Part shown: positions 1-11,998 of the stretch, piece by piece
How the letters are laid out: each line of letters begins with the position of its first letter
Position numbering within the stretch: position 1 is the first letter of the stretch
Origin: Onthophagus taurus
Lineage: Eukaryota > Arthropoda > Insecta > Coleoptera > Scarabaeidae
Direction: 5' to 3'
DNA: 64,000 nucleotides
NCBI RefSeq assembly: GCF_036711975.1
Contig: NW_027248941.1
Span: forward strand, 2,976,001 to 3,040,000
The notes under the pieces: generated by a model
The model's input: only the letters and a program-made list of their open reading frames with translations
The model's database searches: none
What the model was told of the DNA's origin: nothing
Position numbers and translations under genes: made by a program

Positions 1-2349
1 AGAGTTTTGCAGTAAAACGAGAATGAAAAGTGAGCGAAAATTGCGTAAGATAGATTATAGATAAAAATCTTTTGAAAAAAACTATAATATAACGGAGGTG
101 AGTGTCTCAGCAACGAGAATGAGTCGGAATGAGTCACCGGTTTGTCATGGCACTGACAACGGGGTAACCTCGATTCTCCGAACAGGTATAAATTGATGAA
201 ACGGGCACGTTGGGAACACAAATAATGAATACCTCGTCGTCTACTTATAACGGAATTTCGTTTCAAATTTAAATTCATAAAGTGTCCCATAAAATTTCAA
301 CACAATTTAATATTTAACTGTTGAATTTCGGGGTCTAATTAGAATCGGTTTCGACAACACGATCCCGTTAATTGCACTGATCAAAGAACCGGGGGGGTTG
401 AGTTCTCCTTTGAAGGTGTTCCTGAATTCCCCAAAACGGCTCGTGATATTGTGTTCGGGGTTTAAATTATTGAGGTCGAATCAAATACATAACTTGTTAT
501 ATAAAATCGTGGGATAAAATTTATTTTTTTTAAGGAAAATTCGCACGCTTTCTAAAGCGACGTTTAAAAAAACTGATAAAAAAATAAAATTCGTTCCGAT
601 TGAAAACCTAACCGGGGGAAATTCGAACGGAAAATCTGTTTGTACTGAGACTTAATTTCATCCGAGCCGCGTGGGGGGCGAAAAATTAATTGGAAATTCA
701 ATTAACCCCTTCCGAAACCAACGAACGACGCGGACAGCTTTCGAAGTGTTTACTTTCAAAGTTTTTCCAACCCCTACTTTCAAAAAAAATCTAATTATCT
801 TCCTCCTTTTAAGATATCTACTTGAAAAAAATTAATTAAAAATTCAAAATAAAAAAATAAAATTGATTTAATTAAAATAATTTTGAAAGATTCGTAATCA
901 CCAATAATAATCCTTTCAAATGAGTACCAACATGACATATTTTTGACTTAAAATTTGACACATTTCTAATCATCATTAAGAATCCTTTAAAATGAGTACA
1001 AACACCACACAGTTATCTTTAATATTAATGAAGTTACGGTCAACTTCCAATTACAAATGTCAACGTCAATTTTGACATGTTTGTTATCGTCGTGAAAATC
1101 CCAAACGTGATGCGTTTAATTCCAATATTACTCGAGATATAAGCAACTTCCTGTTTTAAATGTCAACGTCATTTTGACAATCTTAATTTTTAGTTTTAAA
1201 ATTTACCACAAAAATTAAGGTTGGTATTAATATTTAAAAATTATGTTGCTAATTTCATTGTTGCCAACTTCAAGTTTAATATAAGTACGAAGGCTTTAAG
1301 TTTAATATTTTTTATTATAACTTTGTTGTTTTCGATAAAAATGCATCATGTTTGTGTTCATTCCAAAGGATTTTTTGCGGATATTAAAAATATGTCAAAA
1401 TTGACATTGACACTTCAAAGCGGAAGTTGACCATATCTCCCTCAACATTGAAGTTAAATGCGTCGAGTTAGGACTCATTTTAAAGGATTTTTAATGAAAA
1501 TTACAAATATGTCAAAATTAAAATTGAAATATGATTTTATATACTGTAACAATGAGAAGTGTGTGAAAGTTTCTTACCTCAGTGTAGAAAATTGAAATTC
1601 AGCTTTAATCAAGAAGGAAGCAACTTCCAAACGTTTCTTATACAACCTCGAAAGGTTAGGTTAATGATCGCGACTCAATTATAAGAGTTTTTCTTAAAGC
1701 TAACCTAAATGAATCATTTTATACCGACTCTGCATATTCAAATCGAAACGGTTTTAAAAAATTAATTTTATATCGTATTTAGAGATAACATAGTGGTTTT
1801 GTTGCTGATTCAGAATTTAATAATAAATGTAAAAAAATTCTTCTAAAAATAAATTTCTTAAAATACTAAAGTGTTAATCAAAAACGTTTCAGCGCTTAAA
1901 TTGTTTTAAAACCACCTGTACCGAGAAATTACCATCATAAAGGGAACCCCTCAATACACCTGAACCCCTCCAAAAACTCAAACACCACCGGATAACGTTC
2001 CCCTAACCTCAAAAGGTTTACAAAACAGGTGGTTGTTTACAATTTACACCCCGCAAAAAAATAACTTTGAATTTTTAAATTCTTAAAAATTAATGTTAAA
2101 ATAAAAAAATTTTGAAAAAAAAACTTACCTTTTAATGATAAATAAAGAATAAGCACCCTGTATAAAGTTTTTTCAGGTAGTGAGACAGACATGTTTTTTA
2201 AAACCACACCAGGTAGTAAGTAAAAGGTAACCAAGTCGGCTATGATGGCCAACAACACAAAACAATTGGTAAACGGCACTGTTTTCGTTTGAAAATTTTA
2301 CGACTTTTCACAAGTTTTCAGAGACTTTCTCGATTAAAAAAGTGCATAA
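1..2349. other. gene-free AT-rich stretch
   Basis: No coding exon could be supported here. Short open frames lack splice context and have AT-driven composition. The stretch holds one block of the palindromic dispersed repeat family (about 901-1510, listed separately) and two telomere-like TTAGGTTA stretches too short to mean anything. Confidence 0.6.
901..1510. repeat. palindromic dispersed repeat family, copy block 1
   Basis: Motifs of the form AATCCTTTAAAATGAGTACA occur near 905-1000 in one orientation and reappear inverted near 1350-1500 (ACTCATTTTAAAGGATTTTT). Between them lie AACTTCCA and GGAAGTTG segments, also in inverted pairs. Related blocks lie at 7905-8500, 10675-11815, 21280-21430 and 43085-43495, so this is a repeat family and not a chance palindrome. 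It looks like a degenerate MITE-type family; no target-site duplication could be fixed. Confidence 0.6.
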
Positions 2350-2556
2350 ACGGTCACTACTTACAACTTTCCGGCACTTTTCGACAAGTTAACGGCGATA
2401 TCCGCGACTTTTTCTTCGTTTAAAGCCACAATTTCAAGCAAGGAGAGCGTGTCACTCCGCGAAACGCTCTTCACCACTCTGTCGAAAAACGACGATGTTT
2501 CCCTCTACGCGGCGTACGCTGAACTAAACCGGACACAAACGAAGTTCATTCGAGAG
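2350..2556 (+). CDS. doubtful exon-like open frame, unknown
   Basis: An open frame runs from just after a stop at 2347 to a plausible splice donor after GAG at 2556 (GAG|gtgtgc). It encodes about 69 residues, including SKNDDVSLYAAYAELNRTQ. The patch is richer in G+C than its surroundings. No ATG starts it, no clear acceptor precedes it and no partner exon was found downstream. It could equally be the transcribed leader of a gene outside the window or chance. No family recognised. Confidence 0.15.
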
Positions 2557-2572
2557 GTGTGCGCAAAAACTT

Positions 2573-2593
2573 TTCTCTCTCTCTCTCTCTCTC
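2573..2593. repeat. CT microsatellite
   Basis: An almost pure TCTCTC tract of about 20 bases lies directly after the doubtful exon and could be polypyrimidine sequence or a plain microsatellite. Confidence 0.7.
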
Positions 2594-2659
2594 CGACTTT
2601 CCTATTGAAACGATTTTCCCTCTTCGTCTTATCTATTATTTATCAACACCGCACCTGAT

Positions 2660-3490
2660 TTCAATAATAATAAATTGCTGATAAATTGTTATTACTAAAT
2701 AAAATGATGATTTTTAAGGAGATTAGATAAGATTAACCGTAATAAGATAAAAACGTACCTGCTTTTATTGTTAGGTTAGGATTTAACGGAGCGTACAATG
2801 AGTTAAATAACTGTAAACGTTTTGTTTGCCGCGGGAACAGTTCGTAACATGAAGCGCGGCGCTCGGAATTGAATTACGCAAAATTAATACGTGTTTAAAA
2901 CGGGACGCGGAAGTTATTTCTTCACAAAAATAATAATTACGCTTTAAAAACGATTCGACTTAAAAATGACGTTTCTTTCATGTCGGTAAAACAGATTCTA
3001 ATTTAAAACATTTATTTGCAGAAATAAATAAAATTGATTTAAAATAAAAAGATTGTTTAAATTGTTCAAAAAAGATTGTTGATGTTAGTTTGTTTGATTT
3101 TAAATTTAATGTTAATAATAAAAAAAAAAATTTACTAGTAGTGACATCTAACGGAATTTCGTTAAAAATGGCGCCGATAAAACAGAACATAACCCTAATA
3201 AAAATATTAAATTGATTATTTATGGTGATAAGAACTACGAAATTCAATGCTTTTACATAATATATTTGATATATTCTTATTTTGATTTATATAAATCACA
3301 TAGATAGACTTTAACGATATATTTCTTTTTAGATAGCACCCATAAAGTAAGTTGAGGTTATGTAAACTTCCATTAAAAAAGTATCATTTCAAATCAATTC
3401 GGATAATAACACAAATTAAGTCTAATTCATAACAAAAAGTACAGATCTGTATAATAAAGCACCACAAATACATAAATATGTCTCGAAGAC
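2660..3490. other. gene-free stretch
   Basis: AT-rich DNA between the doubtful exon and the 3' end of the cytochrome b561 gene. The 89-residue antisense frame at 2978-3247 has low-complexity FN-rich content and no splice or family support. Nothing else was seen. Confidence 0.5.
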
Positions 3491-3496
3491 CTCCGT

Positions 3497-4406
3497 TTAT
3501 TCATTTCTCGTCAAAGCGATTTCATCTTCAGGGACATTCTCTCGTTTATACTCACGCTCATTCACCAAATATAAAGTTAAAACGGAAAAGAGGGCAGTCA
3601 ACATAGCCAAAGTGTTTACAAGGTAACCTTCGGGGGGAAATCGTTTGTATTTGTCACTTAAAAAAAATCATCGCAATCAAATTAATTCGATTAAATTGAT
3701 TTAATTGATTTACCTTAAACTGAAAATTGCTTTTTCGCAGAACCCCATAAGAGCGGTAAAGGAAGCTAAAATGAAAATTGCAGTACCAATGTTAACGTGA
3801 GCCGGTAATAAAGTTGCACGGAGATCTTTAGTAAAACCCGGAAATAAAAAGCAAGCAAATCCAACTACGTACTAAAAAAAAATTTGGTCTAATGATGATT
3901 TAAATACGACTTTTAAATAAATACCTGAAGACAAAAAGCGATTACAGTGGTTAATCCCAACCAAGAATGCATCGTATATAAATTTGGTTTATCAACGGCT
4001 AAATTATGCGAATCAAAAGCTGTAATTAAACCAAATATGGTTAAAAAAATTATGGAGAAGTGAACCCCAGCGTGAGCCAGCTTCAATCTCCTTTTAGTAT
4101 CATATCTCCGACTACGATACAATAAAATCGCTGAAAAATAATAATCTTAAACCATTAAAACCACGATTGTAATCATGTTCCATCAAAAATTTGTTTACCT
4201 TGCGAATACAATAAAATCATTCCGAAAAACATTAGGAGAGGATGCCAATTAAACTCTAAATCTGGGTGAGATCTTCCGCTTAACCCCCCTCGAAAAGCAA
4301 AAACCCAAATTAACATGACAACGAAAATTGTTACTCCCAAAATGGTCGTTGTATAAAATAAGGTGTTGAAACGCTTTGTTGTTTGATGTTCATTTCGAGC
4401 TTCCAT
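3497..4406 (-). CDS. cytochrome b561 transmembrane ascorbate-dependent reductase
   Basis: Four coding exons: 4406-4199, 4130-3925, 3871-3714, 3656-3497 (243 codons, phases consistent). The product is a six-helix b561 protein that moves electrons from cytosolic ascorbate across a vesicle or plasma membrane. The conserved haem-ligand histidines lie in FNWHPLLMF (first core helix), KLAHAGVHFS, YTMHSWLGL and LPAHVNIG. Length is close to the usual 220-260 residues of animal CYB561. An acceptor lies 12 bases before the ATG (ttttag|GAACCAA), and a donor at 4465 implies a non-coding 5' exon reaching about 4620. The nearest relatives should be animal CYB561/CYBRD1 and the insect gene nemy; which paralogue cannot be told by eye. 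Confidence 0.92.
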
Positions 4407-4871
4407 TTGGTTCCTAAAAGAATTCCCTCAATCTGACTTAATTAAGTGAAAAAGAATTGTTACCCGAAAAGAAGTGATTTTTTAATTTCTTTACTATCTC
4501 GTCTATTTCTCGTTGTTAAATTCGCCTGTTGATTCGTTTTAAACATCAATAGGACATGAATCGTTGGCAACAAGTGGGATTATAAAATCAATAACGTTTT
4601 AGACGTTGTAGTTATCTACAATGAAGGTAAAAATAAACTAATACATTTTAATTATAAATAATTACCTTATTTTCGATAAAAAGGAATGGAATTTTAGAAT
4701 GTTATGACTACAACGTACTTTTTGTGATGTGTTTATGATTAAGAGGGGATTTACAGTAAACTTTAATGTTTCGGTTAGATAACCAGCATTACACAAACAT
4801 TCTTTTTGATCTAGATTGTTTGTAAATTCATTTATTTAAATCTAATTCTAGTAAACGTCAAAATTATAATA
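4407..4871. promoter_or_regulatory. shared upstream region between divergent genes
   Basis: Less than 470 bases separate the b561 start codon (-) from the start of the next gene (+). The b561 5' exon occupies about 4465-4620, leaving roughly 250 bases as a possible bidirectional promoter. No TATA box or initiator stands out. Confidence 0.35.
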
Positions 4872-5237
4872 ATGTTATCGTTTTTATTGAATTTATCCAA
4901 AAATTCTTTATTAAAACAAATTTTAAGTAATACCAATCGAAATTTGAGGCAAATTAGTTGTTGTCACGATGACATAAAGGTGCAAGAAAGGAAAAATAAG
5001 AAGAAGACGAATAATTTTAAAGGAATTTGTTCGAATACAGAAAATTTTAACGACAAAGAATGCGTTGTGAATATTTATTTGGACACGGATCAATCGAAAA
5101 TCGAAGAAAGGGAAAGTTTTATTCGGTTCTTAGAGAATTTGTTGGATAATTCCGATTTGGATGATCAAGTTAGGAGGAAGATTGAGAAATTTTTGGATGC
5201 GATTAGGTTCCAATGTGTCGATGGGGTTAAAATTTAA
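4872..5237 (+). CDS. small unknown protein, possible mitochondrial presequence
   Basis: A single-exon frame of 121 codons. The first 30 residues are basic, hydrophobic and free of acidic residues (MLSFLLNLSKNSLLKQILSN followed by RNLRQIS), as in a mitochondrial targeting peptide. A lysine-rich linker follows, then a charged helical C-terminal part (ERESFIRFLENLLDNSDLDD, then VRRKIEKFLDAIRF). Codon composition is less AT-extreme than in the neighbouring spacer, which supports real coding. No family recognised. It is transcribed divergently from cytochrome b561. It could be a lineage-restricted gene. Confidence 0.5.
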   Translation: MLSFLLNLSKNSLLKQILSNTNRNLRQISCCHDDIKVQERKNKKKTNNFKGICSNTENFNDKECVVNIYLDTDQSKIEERESFIRFLENLLDNSDLDDQVRRKIEKFLDAIRFQCVDGVKI

Positions 5238-5439
5238 GTAAATTTTATTTTGTTGTTTTCGGAAATTAAAATTAAATCTAAAAAATTTTTGGAAATTTTT
5301 TTTAGTGGAAGATAAGCTAAAAAAATTTTAATTTGTTGACAGTTAGATGTCAATTTTGGCATTTAACCTCAAAAATTATATTTTATTAATTGATGTTTAA
5401 TGTCAAAAAAAATCAAATCATAAAAATTATTTAAAAACT

Positions 5440-5945
5440 AGAAAGGCAACAAGAACAGAAGACTATTTCAATCGAGTTTAGTATTTAAGGCGTTGTAACT
5501 GACTTTGGTTTATATTTGTATTGTCCAAGAATAAAGCGAAAATGTTAAAAATGTCAAAATGTTAAAAAATCAATCATTACTTCAAAACTAGAAGCGATGG
5601 AAGAAAATGTTATGGATGAAAATTGTTGATATCGAACCAATTAAGCTTAATTCATAACGATGTTTTATTTCAGCTGTTATTATTTTCTAGAAACAAAGCA
5701 AAAATGTTATAATATTGAAAAATCAATCACTACTTCAAAACTACAACCGCTGGAAGAAAATGTTGTGCATGAAAATGGTTGATTCTTATTTCATAACAAA
5801 GTTTTATATCAGTTGTTACCATTTTCCAGAAATAAGGCGAAAACTTTAAAAATGTTAAAATGTTGAAAAATCAATCATTACTTCAAAACTAGAACCGATG
5901 GAAGAAAATATTCTGTACGAAAATTGTTAATATTGAACCAATCAA
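5440..5945. repeat. ~150-bp tandem repeat, three degenerate copies
   Basis: The segment ATCAATCA(T/C)TACTTCAAAACTA followed by a GAAGAAAATGTT-type stretch recurs with TTCAAAACTA at 5581, 5734 and 5882, i.e. spacings of 153 and 148 bases. Copies differ by substitutions and small indels. There is no coding capacity. The repeat fills most of the spacer between the small unknown gene and the homeobox gene. Confidence 0.75.
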
Positions 5946-6319
5946 GAATAATATAACAGTAAATATAACAATAATTCTTTAAATCACAAACACAGTCTTT
6001 CTTTTGAAAGAAAGAAAAAAATAAAATGCTTAAAAATAATTTAGGTCGCAAATAAATGTGTATATACATATATATATACAGATTTTCCGTCTATATTTTC
6101 CCGGAAACCCTAGGAAAACGGCCGCGGGCTTTCAGGTGAAAAAAATATCGAGTGCATAAACGGTTGTAGAGCTTCGATACGGGGCGTTAAAACACAATTG
6201 TAAACCGTCAGAAATGTTCAAACACCTCGCCGAGTTCGTTGTTTGTTGTATCGCGTTAAAAAAAATTTATAAACCACCAAAAAACCATTTAATTTAATTT
6301 ATTTTTCGATCTTGTTCGA

Positions 6320-7345
6320 ATGGATTTAAAATCTTCGGGTTTAGAAGACGTCGTCGATACGACCGCGCAAGAGATGGCGCTCGGTTCGAGTTTCCCCATG
6401 GACTACGACCGGAAATATGGTAACCCGCCGCTATATGTAGCTAATAATTAAATTTTTCCTTTCTTTTCTCGTCACGCGTTTTAATTGAATTTAATCTGTA
6501 ATTTAATTTATATCCACGACGTTCGCGTACCTTAACGCGGTTAAGAGTTAATTTAATTTTAGCTGAACCTTACGATCAAGAGTTCGACGTCCAGTTTCAA
6601 AACGGCGACGAAAGCGCCGCTCCCGGCACCAGCGGCGTCAAAAGAAAACAACGCAGATATAGAACGACATTTTCAAACTATCAATTAGAAGAGCTAGAGC
6701 GAGCTTTTAATAAGACGCATTACCCCGATGTATTTTTCCGCGAGGAATTAGCGCTTAGAATCGATTTAACTGAGGCTCGAGTTCAAGTTTGGTTCCAAAA
6801 TCGGCGCGCTAAATGGAGAAAACAAGAAAAGGTTATTCATAAAACAACGACGGGAAATGGATCAACCGGAATTCACTCTATATCATTATCGGGTAATTTT
6901 AGTAAAATTTTATGATAATAATTTGAAATAAACACTATTTTTAGGTTGTGGTTCAAGTTTAGATAATTCGCTTTTAAATTTCGCGCCAACGATCGATCAA
7001 AATACTTCTTCAAACTTATTTTTAGGGTTGGAATGGCCGCCGATGAATACCATTAACTTTCAAAACGCTATTTCGCCCCTAGAAAATGATTGTGCCAGCG
7101 GAGGGATGGTTAACGAGGGCCTTAACAACGATCGGGTTAATAACGAAAATTCTATTTTAATAGCTGATCATCGGATATCAAATTCGATACAAAACGTCGG
7201 TTTGATGGGGGATCATATTTTATTAAGCGATGATATAACGGATCGATTAACGAGTAGTTTGAATTTAATCCAAGATGATATCACGATCGATCCTGAATTG
7301 TTAACCCTTAAACCGAAATGTTTAGATAATACCGGAGATGAATAA
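6320..7345 (+). CDS. Pph13: paired-class (aristaless-type) homeodomain transcription factor, probably Pph13
   Basis: Exons 6320-6419, 6563-6892 and 6945-7345 give 276 residues. The homeodomain lies about residues 61-120: it opens [20 protein letters not shown] and ends with helix 3 [17 protein letters not shown]. Glutamine at position 50 (WFQN) is typical of the aristaless/Arx/Alx group. The segment [20 protein letters not shown] resembles Drosophila Pph13 more than aristaless (DVFTREELAMKIGL), from memory of those families. No paired domain, octapeptide or OAR tail was seen. Pph13 acts in photoreceptor morphogenesis and rhodopsin expression. The assignment to the aristaless group is firm; to Pph13 it is inference. 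Confidence 0.85.
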
Positions 7346-7576
7346 CTTAATTAAAATTAAATTAATTTGAATTAAATTGGGTTTCATTTAAGATTAACCT
7401 TAATTTCTCCCACATTTTGAGGTTAAGCTCACCTTTTACCACGCTCCGATTCGCTTTTAAGATGTAATCTTCTCCTATTATAGTCACATTATTTTATTGT
7501 GGTTATTACTCGAGTCAAAAAAATTCTTTTTAAAAGAAAATTTCTTCAGTTTAACTCGATTCCCAGATAAACCAAG

Positions 7577-10342
7577 ATGTTCATTTCAACAAAAATCAAT
7601 TTTTTTCTCACAATTATCATTTACGCGAATAGCGAAGAATATATTTACCCAAAATCGACACATTTTAGAGATAATTTCCAGACGATTTTTGATAGGAGAA
7701 ATGTTGCCGTAAAAAAATACTTGGTTAAGAATACTAATCGGTTGGGTTTTTACAACGTTCAAACGGGAGATGAATTTTTCCTGCACGATTTCGACGTAAC
7801 GCCGAGTTTTAAAACGAAACAACACAACAAAGATGTCCTTGAGTATCAATATTCCGGATATACAACGAGGGTGAGTTAAAATATAATTGGATAACTTTAA
7901 AAATAGTAATCTCCGTTAAAAATCCTTTAAAATGAGTACAAACACGACTTGGTTGTCTTTAAAAATAAAAATAAGATAATCGATGTGTGGATTTTAAAAT
8001 GGATGATCAAAATTTTTAATCGTCGTTGAAAATCCTTTAAAATGATACCAAATACGTCGGGTTTATCTTAATGTGTTTTCATTTCAAAATGGCGGATTAA
8101 TTTTTTAATTTTTTAGGTTATCTTTGTTATTTGTAATGATAATTCCGTCGAGTTTGGAATCATTTTAAAGGATTTTCTATTGCAAATAAGATAATGTTGA
8201 AAAAGAATATAGAAAAATTAAGAAATTAATAAATGCGAATAAATTATTTAATAAAAAAAATAATCGAAATCAAAATTTTAAAGTTTGCAGCTAAAATCCT
8301 TATTCTGCATTGAAAACTCTTTAAAATGATACCAAACTCGATTAGTTTATCTTGAACCGAGCCGCCATCTTGAAAAGAGACGGAGTCTTTTCAAGATGGC
8401 GGCTCGGTTATTTAGGTTTTTTAGGTTATCTTTGACATTTTTAAAGATAACCCCATCGAGTTTGGACTCATTTTAAAGGATTTTTTATTTCCTACGCGAT
8501 TGTGTTAAAATAAATTTGAAAAATTTAATAAAAGAAAATTATATTTATAGAAATCAACTTTGTCAACGACTTCCCGACCAATTATCAAAAAAACAAGTAA
8601 TAAACCGACGAGAAAAGTGGTGAGAACGACGAAACGGAGTCAAATTCAACAAATTAAGATGAAAAATGGTTTTTCGACGACGAAAAAACCGAACCGCCAA
8701 CAAAATAAAAATAAATTTAAGCAAAAATTTCAAAATAATTGCCAGAAAAAAAATAATAAAAATGTTAAAATTAAAACGACGAAAAAACCTGGATTGAAAT
8801 TAAAAAATAGAAATAAAAAGATTAAAAACAATTTTAATCCAAGTGCAAATGCGATTAAAAATTATTTAAATTCGTTAAAAAATAAAAATAACCATCGTGG
8901 AGAAAGAAAAATGTTTTCTTCATTTGAAGGTTTAAAAAACTCCACGAAAACTTTAACCAATCAATTTTTAAGTTTATTCACAATCATGCAATTCGACAAT
9001 TTCGAATGTTCGATTAACAATGAGAATGATAGCGAGGGGGATTTAAAATATCGCGGGATTTGTGTCAACGAAGCTCGATGTTTGAAACTAGGGGGAATCC
9101 CCGTCGGTCAATGCGCTAACGGATATGGAATGTGCTGCATTTGTGCGTATTTATACAAAAATTAAAAAGAAAAGATTTAATTCAACAATTTTAGTTCGAA
9201 AAAATTGTGGGGAATCGACAAATCGAAATTTAACTTATTTAGAGAGTCCTAATTACCCCAATTTTTACCCAGAAAAAATCGATGAAGATGACTTAATAAC
9301 TTTAAATGAAGATGATGAAGATTACGAATCAAATTCAAGAGAAGACATTGATTTGGGTCAATTCGAGGTTGATGATGATGATGAAAAAGAGCCCAGAGAT
9401 GATGATTTGGGTGATTTAGCTTGTATTTTTTGGGTGGATAAAGTCTCGAAGGAAATTCAGCAAATTCGAATCGATTTTATTGATTTTGAGGTAATTGCTT
9501 AATTAATTTCTTTTAATTAATTATTTTTTTTAATAGTTGATAGGGCCTTCACAAAATGGGGATTGTTTCCAAGAAAAATTTGTTGTTTCTGGTCAAAACA
9601 TAAATAACATCCCGATTATTTGCGGATACAATTCGGGGCAACACTGTAAATATAATTTAATTTAATTAAAAAAATTAACCCCACCAAAAAAAAATTTTTT
9701 TAAGATTACATCGACGTTAACGCCTTAAAAGGACCCCTACAATTCTCAATTTTATCAACATCATCGAACCCAAAACGTTATAAAATGTTGATAACCCAAT
9801 TAAGCACGAATTGTAACAACAACAATAATTGTTTGCAATCTTACGACTCAATCAGTGGAGTTATTCAAAGTTTTAATTACGAATCATCGCAATTAATGAG
9901 AAGTCAACCTCAATATATGGTAAAAAAATTTAATTTTAATTAATTAAATTAATTTTTTTGTTTAAGAATAACTTAAATTACGCGATTTGTATCAAGAAAT
10001 TACCCGGATTTTGCTCGATTACCTATCAAATTGATCAAAACGATGAGTTCGACTTAATTAATAATAATGAAGATGAAAAAATCGAATCATCTTCTTGTGA
10101 AAATGATTACATCGTTTTAAGTAATACTAGGATATGTAACGAAGGATTTACAACCTCAATTACGGGTAAATAACACAAAGACACATAATAATTTTCTTTG
10201 ACCTTTTCTATTTCGGTATTTCGAGCTCATAAATAATTTTTTTTTAGATAATAATCCAGGTCCAATCGTAATTAACGTCCGATCTGACGAGGAATACACT
10301 GGAAGAGGATTCAAAATTAATTTTAACCAAAATAAATGTTAA
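7577..10342 (+). CDS. secreted CUB-domain protein (insect family, function unknown)
   Basis: Seven exons (7577-7870, 8551-9142, 9195-9490, 9537-9645, 9705-9919, 9967-10165, 10248-10342) encode 599 residues with consistent phases. An N-terminal hydrophobic segment (TKINFFLTIIIYANS) is the likely signal peptide. A very basic, Lys/Thr/Asn-rich low-complexity region fills most of exon 2. A small Cys cluster follows (ARCLKLGG, then GQCANGYGMCC), as is common just before CUB domains in insects. Next comes a CUB-like module beginning RKNCGES with LESPNYPNFYPE, interrupted by a long Asp/Glu insert. A second half contains CGYNSGQH, CIKKLPGFCSITY and a terminal FKINFNQNKC. It is probably an extracellular adhesion or immune-type protein; no enzymatic domain was seen. 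Confidence 0.8.
7905..8500. repeat. palindromic dispersed repeat, block 2, in intron 1 of the CUB gene
   Basis: Inverted pairs of the CTTTAAAATGAG...CTCATTTTAAAG type flank a centre that is a nearly perfect hairpin. At about 8349-8410 the arm AACCGAGCCGCCATCTTG is followed, after a short loop, by its reverse complement CAAGATGGCGGCTCGGTT. It lies wholly within the first intron of the CUB-domain gene. Confidence 0.8.
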
Positions 10343-10388
10343 TTTAAATAAACTTTAAAATTGTTTCTAAATTTTTGTTATTTTTCAA

Positions 10389-11998
10389 AGCACCGTTGAG
10401 AATACAACCAGCTGGTTCGAGAAACGAACGTTGAAATATTCAAGGGAATTCGAAACGATGCAGCAACCTTCCAGGTTACACTGCAACTTTTACTACTTCG
10501 CCAGCAATAAGTGGAACACCTCTACATACTGCATTACACCCGAGGGGGTTATTCTAGAATTTGAGTGGGCGCAAATGACGTTCTTAAGAAAATCCATTTG
10601 GGATTACGTGTTGTTGATTTGATTTTTTTTTAATTTTATTATTAAGAGAAATTAATTTATTAATTTACGAAATCTACGCTAAATTTCCTTTAATTTGAGC
10701 ACAAACACGACTATTTTATTTTAAAAAATAAAAAAAATCGTTGACAGAAAATTTTCAAAATGGCGGAGTAATATTTAATTCGAAATCTAGGCTAAAAGTG
10801 CTTTGAAATGAGCCCAAACACGTCTACTTTATATTAATAAATAGAAAAATTACAAAAAATTGGGGTGATTCATTTCAAAATGGCGGAATAAATGACGTTT
10901 TATGTCATATTAGTAGTTTTTGAGATAAATTAGTCGTGTTTGGGCTCATTTGATAACATTTTTTATTATTTACAAGATGGTGTTGAAGATAATTGGGAAA
11001 AATACAATTTTTGTAGCAACTGTCAAATTTAGTTAATTCTAAAATGGCGGATTTATAATCAAATTATTAATCTTGATTAAAAATCTTTTAAAATGAGTTC
11101 AAACACGACTGCTTTATCTTAATAAGTAAAAAAAATTGGAGTGATTAAATTTCAAAATGGCGGAGTTGACATTTTATGTCAAAATGGTGGTGTTTAAGAT
11201 AAATTAGTCGTGTTTGGGCTCATTTTAAAGCAATTCCTATTTACTACAAGATAGTGGTAGAGATAATTGGCAAAAACAATTTTAAATGTCAATTTTAATT
11301 AATTCCAAAATTGCGTATTAACAATTAATTATTAACCTCGATTAAAAATCATTTAAAATGAGCCCAAGCACACCTACTTTATCTTAATAAATAAGAAAAA
11401 ATTTAAAAATTGACAATTAAATTTCAAAATGCCGGAATTAATGACATTTTATGTCACATTGCTGATTTTTAATATAAATTAGTAGTGTTTGGCTTCACTT
11501 AAAGCACTTTTTATTTCTTACAAGATGCTTTTCAAGGCAATTAAAATTTTTTTTAAATAAAATGGAACGATTTAACATAAATATCATTTTTGATGAAACC
11601 CTCATTGAATTTCCTTTAATTAGAGTACAAACTCGACGGGATTATCTCAAAAATTAACCGAAATATGACACTTCAAAAATAGGCGTTCGTCGCTTGTTTT
11701 TCGAGCTGTCAAAAATTTAAACTTCGACATTTTCGTTATTTTTAAAGATAACTTGGTTGAGTTTAGGCTCAAATTATCGCATTTTTCGCGGAGATTGCGA
11801 TAATAATACTTTTTAAAATTTTAAAAATTAATTAATTTTAGCGGCTCATTTAATATCGGGGCGATATGGACATTCTCACATGGATATTCAGAAAAAGTTG
11901 ATGTGGGGGTTAAAATTGATTTTATCGAATGTGTTGATAGTTTCAGTCACTATGGTTTCCGGTGTCTACGCGATGATACATTATTAACCTCAACGGGT
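10389..11998 (+). CDS. doubtful two-exon gene or gene fragment, unknown
   Basis: Two stretches with coding-like composition. The first, after an acceptor-like ttttcaaag at 10390, runs open to 10620 and encodes NTTSWFEKRTLKYSREFETM, then SRLHCNFYYFASNKWNTS, YCITPEGVILEFEWAQM. The second, after the acceptor TTTTAG at 11841, is open to about 11996 in two frames. One frame gives a hydrophobic helix (SNVLIVSVTMVSGVYAMIHY); the other gives FIECVDSFSHYGFRCLRDD and joins in phase if the first exon ends at ATGAC|gttctt. No convincing start codon exists. Family not recognised. It could be a degraded gene or the 3' end of an alternative transcript of the CUB gene. Confidence 0.25.
10675..11815. repeat. 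palindromic dispersed repeats, block 3
   Basis: At least four units in alternating orientation. Forward motifs AAATGAGCCCAAACACG(T/A)CTA are followed by TTCAAAATGGCGGA and then inverted CGTGTTTGGGCTCATTT. The motif 'TCAAAATGGCGG' repeats near 10757, 10871 and 11153. The density suggests tandem or nested insertion of one short inverted-repeat family. Confidence 0.75.

Noticed and set aside
1650-2785. Telomere-like TTAGGTTAGG words
   Set aside because: Only single or double units; no tandem run, and AGGTTA words are common throughout the window.
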